A stretch of DNA of 64,000 bases, taken from assembly GCF_901000735.1 (NCBI RefSeq), contig NC_081542.1:44680238-44744237 (forward strand), given 5' to 3'. The notes below the pieces were generated by a model. The model was not told where the DNA came from. It searched no databases and saw nothing but the letters and a program-made list of their open reading frames with translations. Below are positions 57,868 through 64,000 of the stretch, in pieces. A program made the translations under genes and the position numbers. The stretch comes from Corylus avellana (Eukaryota; Streptophyta; Magnoliopsida; Fagales; Betulaceae). The stretch's first letter is position 1. Each line of letters opens with the position of its first letter.

Positions 57868-59622
57868 AGGCTCTCCTCAAAATTTCTAGGAGCCTTCACT
57901 TTTGTTTTACCTTTTTCTTTGTTCTTTTTCACTTTTTTACTTTTCTTTTAGATAAAACAAAAGATGTTCTAGATCTTTGTTGACTAGGTGAGTCAACAGC
58001 TGGGCTGGTGCCTGGTGGTGATGAGCGATTGCGTAATTTGCGTGGAAGTTGCTTTGCCATTGAATAAAGCGTTTTCTTTATATGAGAAAAAGGAGTCCAG
58101 CTTTGCGGCAGCCCTAACGTCGGGCATATATTAAAAAAATCTTGTCATTTTGTTTAGATCAATTTTTAAGTGTTAATATTTAATTTTAAATGTCTCAGAA
58201 TTTATTTTTAGATTTAAAACTAAAATTAAGAGATAGAAGGTTAACTCTTAAAGGATTGTATCACTTAAAATAAATTCGATCATTTTAAATTTAGTGTTAA
58301 TGCCTCAAATTTTGTACTAATACGTCAAATTTAGTACTAATTCTTCAAATTTGAATTTCCTTTAATATTTTTCTTCTTCAATTTTTTTTTTTAAAAAAGA
58401 GCAAAATATCTAATGTTATTAAAAAAAAATAAAAAAAAAATTGACCATGTCAGATTTTAGCAGACGCTGGATGACCCCAGTCAGAATTTGGTTGAGAAGG
58501 GAATGGGAAGGCTCTTGAGTGGGGTCTCCCGTAGTCTAAAGCCGGAAAGACAGCAGAGTCAAAAATTCCTTGTCTTGAAATTTTGGTTGTAGGTTTTTCA
58601 TCAGCTGCTCCGTTTTAGATCTTACAATAGTGGGTTTAGATGCCATTAATAGAAAATACGAAGGTTTTTTCACCTGCGCCAACTGTTGTCGTGTGTGTCG
58701 AAGAGGATTATGGCGAAGAAATTTCCACGAGTTCGTTACTGTAGTTGGGCAGGGAGCACGAGAGTTCTAGAACTCACTTTTTGTTGTCGTGCTTTACGTG
58801 TGTGGGTGGGGTTCAAAAGGGGTTGACTCATCTTGAGGGTAATAACGTAAATTTGATATCTAGATTAAGGGCAAAATTGGAAGATAAGGCCTTAATATGA
58901 TAATATCTCACGTGCACGTGGATCCATTTAGACGGAAAATATTAACAGAGGATTTAAATTGAAAATTTTTAAAACTTTAGGGATTACATTATTAATTTTT
59001 AAACTTTGAGGTTCAAATTAAAAAATCCTTAAAATTCAGGAAAGTAAAGTGAATTTTCCCCATTAACTAATTGTATTACAATCCAAATGATCTTAAATAT
59101 AACCAGAACCTAAAGCTCATACACAAATTCTACAAATGCTTTCCCTTCTAAAGATAAATATATAAGCAAGTCTATCTGACTGATGAAAAATGAATAAATG
59201 AATGAACATCAATAATAAGATCACACCAGAAGACACAGGAAGCTTAGCAAATTGTTATTACTAAGGAACAAACTAAGCCCAAAGAACGCCCCAACACAAA
59301 ATCATAATCTAAGTAATTCGGTCTTATTTTGATTGGAAATCGTCAAGAAAAAATAAAAAGAAGCAATTGGGACGTATCTTTGGGCGATCGGCTTTCACGA
59401 AGAGTGAGAGAGTTATAGAAAACCCTCAAACTCAAAATCGGAGTGGATAATCCTCAAATTCATACTCAATCTACAAACAATCAAACAAAAATCTATCACA
59501 TTCAAGCCAAAATCTTCACTCAGCCTGTCACCGCTCAATGAAACAAATTAAAGTGGCTTTCAATCATCATTAATATAATATACCACTCAAAAATATAATA
59601 TAATATGGTCAGAGATAGCCAG
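57868..59622. other. Intergenic DNA, right end of block B
   Basis: Matches block A 33215-33346, 34441-34509 and 35157-36659. No gene recognised. It stops at the gap in the middle of homology. Confidence 0.55.
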
Positions 59623-59722
59623 NNNNNNNNNNNNNNNNNNNNNNNNNNNNNNNNNNNNNNNNNNNNNNNNNNNNNNNNNNNNNNNNNNNNNNNNNNNNNN
59701 NNNNNNNNNNNNNNNNNNNNNN
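59623..59722. other. Assembly gap of 100 N
   Basis: Exactly 100 N between block B and the inverted unit, so their order, distance and orientation are scaffold claims rather than sequence facts. Confidence 0.98.
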
Positions 59723-59862
59723 ATGAAAAAGTAAAAAAAATTTATTTGGTAGTGATTTTTTTATTTAAATAATAATAAAAAGTGATTGATAGAATGTAAA
59801 AAGTAAAAATGTTGAGAGTTAATTTTAAGATGAATAGTATGAGGCTTTTTTTGAGTCCATTT
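59723..59862. mobile_element. Tourist-like MITE fragment interrupting exon 2 of TIR copy C
   Basis: AT-rich sequence sharing TAGTGATTTTTTTATTT, AATAATAATAAAAAGTGA and GATGAATAGT stretches with the MITE at 20717-20964. It ends GAGTCCATTTGGTAC against TIR exon 2. Its other end is lost in the gap. Confidence 0.55.
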
Positions 59863-60059
59863 GGTACTTTGAAACAAGGTTCTTAATCTTTTATTAGTCA
59901 TGAATTGACCTTGATCTACCTCAAGCAAATTCTTTACTTCTTTCGAAGCAACTTCTAAGAATTCAGACCAATCCCTGAAAACCAAAAACAGCAAAAGACA
60001 ATATTATACGGAACTTAAAAGCATTTATGTCCCCCAAATATTTAGCTAAAATTCAGTCA

Positions 60060-60095
<36 letters not shown>

Positions 60096-60836
60096 CTTTA
60101 TTTATTTATTTTACTATTCTGGCTAGCCAGATGTAAAGCTTTTTGTGAAATTAAAACAATCACCCTAAAAAAATTAAAATTAAAAATAAAACAATCACCC
60201 CAGCACATTAGGTAAAAGTTCTATATGAACTATATTTATCTAGAACTAGGTAAAATGCATAATTTGCTACAGTAAATAGCAACGTAGCACACTAGATAAA
60301 TATTTTACTTCATGTTACTTTCTAGTTCTTTTAGAGTTAAAAAAAAAAAAAAGATTATACCCTTTGGACGAGTCAAAGGTTAGTCCAACGGTATCTTTAA
60401 CTTGTTCAAGTGCCCTTTCGAATCTCCGGAGTTCTTCATCTGAAAATTGGCATCCATTGTTGTTAACCCAAAGCTCGGACGGACTGACATCCCAGAAGAT
60501 GGGTAAAACTTTTTTGTTGGACTCCATTAAAAGAGCGAGCTCACGGAGGCAATGGCGGGACTCACAATAGTTGCGCGACAAGAGTGCAACAGCAACCTTA
60601 CAATTTCTGATAGCGGCGTCAATCTCGTCTGACAACTTGTCCCCAGGCTTCATGTTTCGGCTGTCCATGAATGGCTTAATGCCCAGCCTTGAAAGGTGAT
60701 CGTAGAGCAACCCGGCAATGTTTTTCTTCGTATCGCTTCCTCTGTGGTTTATAAACACGTCGCATGGCTCTCTGTTTTTGCAGTAGTTTCGAGTTTCCAC
60801 TTTCTTTTTCCTCTGCCGACGTTTGAACTCGACCAT
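59761..60836 (-). CDS. TIR-only protein, copy C, C-terminus replaced by MITE sequence
   Basis: Exon 1 is 60361-60836 (ATG at 60836) and exon 2 starts at 59974; GT-AG intron of 386 bp. TIR-homologous coding stops at about 59863, after FQST; the frame then runs through MITE-derived DNA to a stop at 59761-59763, giving about 229 residues. The TIR domain is intact: PCDVFINHRGSDT, MDSRNMKPGDKL and CLREL (Glu99). It is clearly more diverged from A and B than they are from each other (for example SPSELWVNNNGCQFSDEELRRF against the KPAELRVNNNEYKL region), so it is a true paralogue. Its N-terminus (MVEFKRRQRKKKVETRNYCK) lacks the 8-bp insertion seen in A and B. The membrane segment of copy B is absent. 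It is transcribed towards copy B. Confidence 0.75.
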
Positions 60837-60936
60837 TGCAATTTGCAAAACACAACCAATATTCGATCGGTAGTTATCCTCTTGTCTCCCAAACATTCTC
60901 CAACCTACTTCTAAACTAGAGTCCTCAATAACACCC

Positions 60937-60944
60937 TTTATATA
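60937..60944 (-). promoter_or_regulatory. TATA box of TIR gene, copy C
   Basis: TATATAAA on the minus strand, about 100 bp before the ATG at 60836, in the same CTTATATAAAGGGTGT context as copy B. Confidence 0.65.
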
Positions 60945-61356
60945 AGCAACGTGTGCCTGCACACGTAGTACTGACCATGGACATATATTGTACGAGGAAG
61001 TTTCGTCGTTTTGTTGTTGCGTCTAGTTTTGTGGCGAATTGGATTCGATGCGTCAGATATGGCAAGTACCTTCTAGCAGAGGAAAGGCTTGATTGAAATC
61101 ATCGCTTCGTCAAGGAAAAAGAAGGAAAATCAACGCTTGGTAGTTGGTACGTAGTTGCTATCATCATGTCTCTTCGGACGTCGCTTTCTAGCCCCAATAA
61201 AGTGCAACAACCAACCAAAAGCAAAAAGCCAAACGAGTTTGGTAAAAAGTTTTGTTTTGTTTTTTTTTTTTTTTTAAATAGTAATAAAATAGAAAAAGAA
61301 AAAAATTAGTTACGAAGGCTGCCAAGTGTCTCACATGTGAATTTTAATTAATTTTG

Positions 61357-61581
61357 ATGGCTGAAACCAGTGTTACCTCTGTTAGCTCTCCTTGTCTTCC
61401 TACCTTAATCGTGTATCTTCTTCTTTCAAACAAAGTCTTTCTCTCTTCTACACTTTCTCGCTTTGGCGCCGCTGGTGATGGAGCAGCTGAGAATGATTGG
61501 CTTTTGACGATGATTAGCCAACGTAGGTGGAATTGGGACTTGAATTTGCTTGGGATTGAGAGAAAGCATGGAGATAATTAA
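61357..61581 (+). CDS. Small ORF of unknown function, copy C (74 residues)
   Basis: ATG at 61357; begins MAETSVTSVSSPCLPTLIVY and ends RRWNWDLNLLGIERKHGDN. It has the same length and reading frame as copy A, although this is the most diverged unit. Substitutions seen include Ser-to-Tyr, Met-to-Lys, Ala-to-Gly and Ser-to-Arg, with no indels. It sits 520 bp from the TIR C start in head-to-head orientation. A second frame just downstream (61603-61830, MAFGGFRCGGFKKAGAECLN...) is also similar to the A copy and could be part of the same transcript. No known family. Confidence 0.4.
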   Translation: MAETSVTSVSSPCLPTLIVYLLLSNKVFLSSTLSRFGAAGDGAAENDWLLTMISQRRWNWDLNLLGIERKHGDN

Positions 61582-62302
61582 TCAGATGAAAGTCGGAACA
61601 AATTGGCTTTTGGTGGTTTTCGGTGTGGAGGATTCAAGAAGGCTGGGGCTGAATGCCTGAATCAGCCCGTAAATCATGTTCTTGTGAGTTGGAAAAGTTG
61701 CAGAGACAGAACAAATTATGAGTGTACTGCGAATCTCGACAAAGCCAATATCATTGAATCCTGGATCTGCAATGGAAGCAAATATTTTCTTTGTCTTTCT
61801 TCTGGTTGTTCTGTTCTGTTAACTTGGTGAAGAAGCTATTGTTGTTCGATAGATTGCTTTCGCAGGTTTATTGCCTTATTGGTGTTCGGGTGCCGTTGCC
61901 GAGCTACTGCTTAAAAGAAGAAGAGACACCATTACGTTAAAAAGAGAAGTAGAGTTAACAGAGTTAAAACCGGTTTCAGCCGTTAAAGTTAATTCAAACT
62001 CACGTGTGATTTTTATATAATTAACAAACTACCTACCGAAAAGTCCTAGTCTAAAGTCTCTTCCTTAAAAATTGCGATGGCAATAGAATCAAATATAAAG
62101 TTGTGTTGCTAAAATTCCCTGTGTGTGTACTGTGTACCGTTAATGAAGGACTGTAAAATGGAGGAAACAAGAACCGTTTGGACAATCCAATAATATATAT
62201 GGTGTTGCAAAACACTCGTGTCAAGAAACAGAGCATGGAAAATAATGAAGCCTTAAAAATGTAAACACAATGTCAATGTTTGATGTCAACCATTCTAAGT
62301 TG

Positions 62303-62539
62303 TTCCCCTGAACCTGAGAGGACCCTCTGGATATTTTTCACACTCTTCCATACGGTTAAAACAGTTGGCGAGGTAGTTACCTTGCTGAGCCGCAACCTGA
62401 ACGGTCATTTTGGAAGCAGACAAGACATGTAAGAATATATGTCTCATATATAATTAAAAGGGAATGACCTAAGAAAAATAGTATTGTACCCTGAGCTGTA
62501 GCTGGAAGATTTTTCATCTGAGAATCCACCCGGGAAAGA
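62303..62539 (-). pseudogene. NDB2 fragment (end of exon 7, intron 7, most of exon 8)
   Basis: Reverse complement of block A 17493-17728: end of exon 7 from the codons for SRVDSQMKNLPATAQ, the complete intron 7 with its GT-AG borders, and exon 8 up to GPLRFRG. Because the intron is retained, it arose by DNA-level rearrangement and not through a spliced RNA. One end joins TIR copy D exon 2; the other joins the former NDB2 downstream flank after a deletion. Confidence 0.88.
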
Positions 62540-64000
62540 AGATAAATAAACACAAATTATGCAACAATCGGTACTTTGAAACAAGGCTTTGGAATCTTTT
62601 AGTCTTGGATTGATCTTCTTCTTCAAGCAAATTCTTTATTACTTTCGAAGCATTTACTAGGAATTCGGACCAATCCCTAAAAACCAAAAGCAGCAAAAGG
62701 CAAATATTATACCGGAACTCTTAAGAGCATTTATATCCGGCAAATATTTAGCTAAAATTCAGTCAAATCATAAAATTTTTTTATTTTATCTACCAACTTT
62801 TTTAAACAACATACATTCAACTCATTATTTTAACTAACGAGTTTTATTTGTTAATATAACTAATGTATTGTTGAACTAAAGTGCTCGGCAACTTGATGAG
62901 CATTATAGTAGCTCAACAAATTCTTAACTATTTTGGCTAGCCAAATGTAAAGCTTTTTTGAAAAAAATAAATAAAAATAAAACAATCACTGGCAAAATCA
63001 GTAAACAAAATAAGTAATGCGACTAATCATAGATGGGTTGTGATAGCCACTTAGAGCATCACCAATAGATTATGGATCTATATGAGGTATATTTAGCTAG
63101 AACTAAGTAAAATGCATAATGTGCTGTTGTGAATAGCAACCTTTTCTTGTTTTCTGTAGCACACTAGATAAATATTTTATTGTTTCTTCATGTTAATTTC
63201 TGGTTTTTTATTGTTTCTCTCTTTTTCATGAAAATAGAAATATAATAAAAAAAAGCGAGAAATAATATTTAAAAGCAAGTATATAAAAGAGAATAAAAAA
63301 TATGTTGGAGATTGTATAAAAATAAATAAATAAATAAAGAGAAAACCTTTTATCAAGACCATCCTGATAACACCCATTTTACAGCCTTAATTAATAACCG
63401 ACAAATAAGCAAAAACATAAAAAGTGTACAAAAATAATTTGGACCAAAATATACTAGATTTTAGGGTGATAAAATTCCTGAAGGGTTAACCTTCCACATT
63501 TAAGTTTTAGTTTTGAATCCAAAAATGAGTTTTGAGATAATAGAAACGGGTTTTGAGACATTAGAAACAGGTTTAGAGGCATTAAAAACGGGTTTTGGAG
63601 TATTAGAAACGGATTTTGAGGCATTAGAAATAGGTTTTGAGGCATTAAAAATGGGTTTTGAATTTTTTTTTTTCTCTGATTTGGCGTGATTGTTCTCACT
63701 TTTATTTTTTGCATTTTTCTTAAATTGATGATGTATCACATGGTAATTGAAAGCTGCAAAAGGGGTGTTATCATGATGAACCTGATAATAGGCGCACTCA
63801 TAAATAAATCAAGTAAAGAATTACACTTTCTCAATAATCAATAAATATCTTACGTATTGTTGATGGAGATACTCTTAGCATTGTTTTTAATAATTATATG
63901 ATTTCTAACGTTATTCTTTTAGAGTTAAAAATAAAAAAATAAAATAAGACAGATAAAAATAGCTAGGATATTATACCCTTTGGACGAGTCGAAGGTTAGC
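62540..64000 (-). pseudogene. TIR gene copy D, partial at window edge, frameshifted and fused to NDB2 DNA
   Basis: Exon 1 enters from the right edge, and only its last 24 bases (63977-64000, encoding LTFDSSK) are in the window. A 1.3-kb intron follows to 62677, and exon 2 starts at 62676 with DWSEFLVNASKVIKNLLEEEDQ. After KTKRFQ an indel shifts the frame relative to copy B, and from 62539 onward the sequence is NDB2 exon 7. Reading through, the frame stops at TGA shortly after the junction. The TIR domain itself is outside the window and cannot be judged. Confidence 0.75.
63522..63662. repeat. 21-bp minisatellite in the intron of TIR copy D
   Basis: About six tandem units of a 21-mer such as GGTTTTGAGGCATTAAAAATG. 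Because 21 is a multiple of three, the minus strand has an open frame with a seven-residue repeat (NPFLMPQ-like). It lies wholly within the intron and is probably fortuitous. Confidence 0.85.

Larger units (their letters stand above)
39917..59622. repeat. Segmental repeat, copy B (matches block A, 5890-36659)
   Basis: The block runs from one 100-N gap to another, and every part of it has a counterpart in block A in the same order and orientation. It lacks the copia element, solo LTR and several smaller insertions of A, and carries two of its own. Confidence 0.95.
59863..62539. repeat. Inverted, diverged copy of the NDB end - small ORF - TIR unit
   Basis: The plus strand here is the reverse complement of block A in descending order: TIR exon 2 and exon 1, upstream region, small ORF, flank down to 19513 (62302), then a jump to 17728-17493 inside NDB2 (62303-62539). 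About 1.8 kb between 17729 and 19512 is missing. The unit is collinear otherwise. Confidence 0.88.

Noticed and set aside
62303..62539. Exon capture of NDB2 by a transposon
   Set aside because: Intron 7 is retained, the surrounding order is collinear with the NDB-TIR unit, and no transposon ends flank the piece; a rearrangement boundary explains it more simply.
63454..63714. Regularly spaced repeats that might suggest a CRISPR array or a repeat protein
   Set aside because: Units are directly adjacent with no spacers, in a plant intron; this is a minisatellite.

Overview
The window is nuclear DNA from a flowering plant, most likely a woody eudicot. The evidence is AT-rich intergenic DNA, genes with GT-AG introns, TIR-domain immune genes, nested plant transposons (Ty1-copia, Ty3-gypsy-type LTR, hAT, Mutator-like, Tourist-like, tRNA-derived SINEs) and assembly gaps of exactly 100 N. 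No bacterial, organellar or viral genes are seen. The species cannot be named from the sequence alone.

Layout. (1) 1-5889: flanking DNA with one single-exon gene for a small acidic membrane protein (3266-4096), followed by a duplicated and transposon-split copy of its 3' end. (2) 5890-36659, block A: a Ca2+-binding external NAD(P)H dehydrogenase gene (NDB2-type, ten exons, 12583-18551), a small ORF on the opposite strand, and a TIR-only gene (21532-22558). A degenerate copia element (24712-32939) and several smaller insertions sit in this block. (3) 36660-39816: unique DNA holding a non-autonomous copia-type element (37068-39507). (4) 39917-59622, block B: a near-identical second copy of the whole of block A, bounded on both sides by 100-N gaps. 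It holds an intact NDB2 gene (45703-51673), a broken small ORF and a longer TIR gene with a C-terminal membrane segment (54144-55313). (5) 59723-64000: an inverted, more diverged relative of the NDB-small ORF-TIR unit, with TIR copy C (minus), an intact small ORF, a 237-bp NDB exon 7-8 fragment and a fourth TIR gene (D) that runs off the window.

Gene functions. NDB2 proteins oxidise cytosolic NADH at the outer face of the inner mitochondrial membrane and pass electrons to ubiquinone under Ca2+ control. TIR-only proteins are NAD-consuming immune enzymes that make nucleotide signals. The two families are physically linked here in a repeating unit, but any functional link is inference.

Main caution. 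Block B lies wholly within the homology of block A and ends exactly at gap borders. It may be the second haplotype of a heterozygous genome rather than a true tandem duplicate. The transposon differences between A and B would then be heterozygous insertions.
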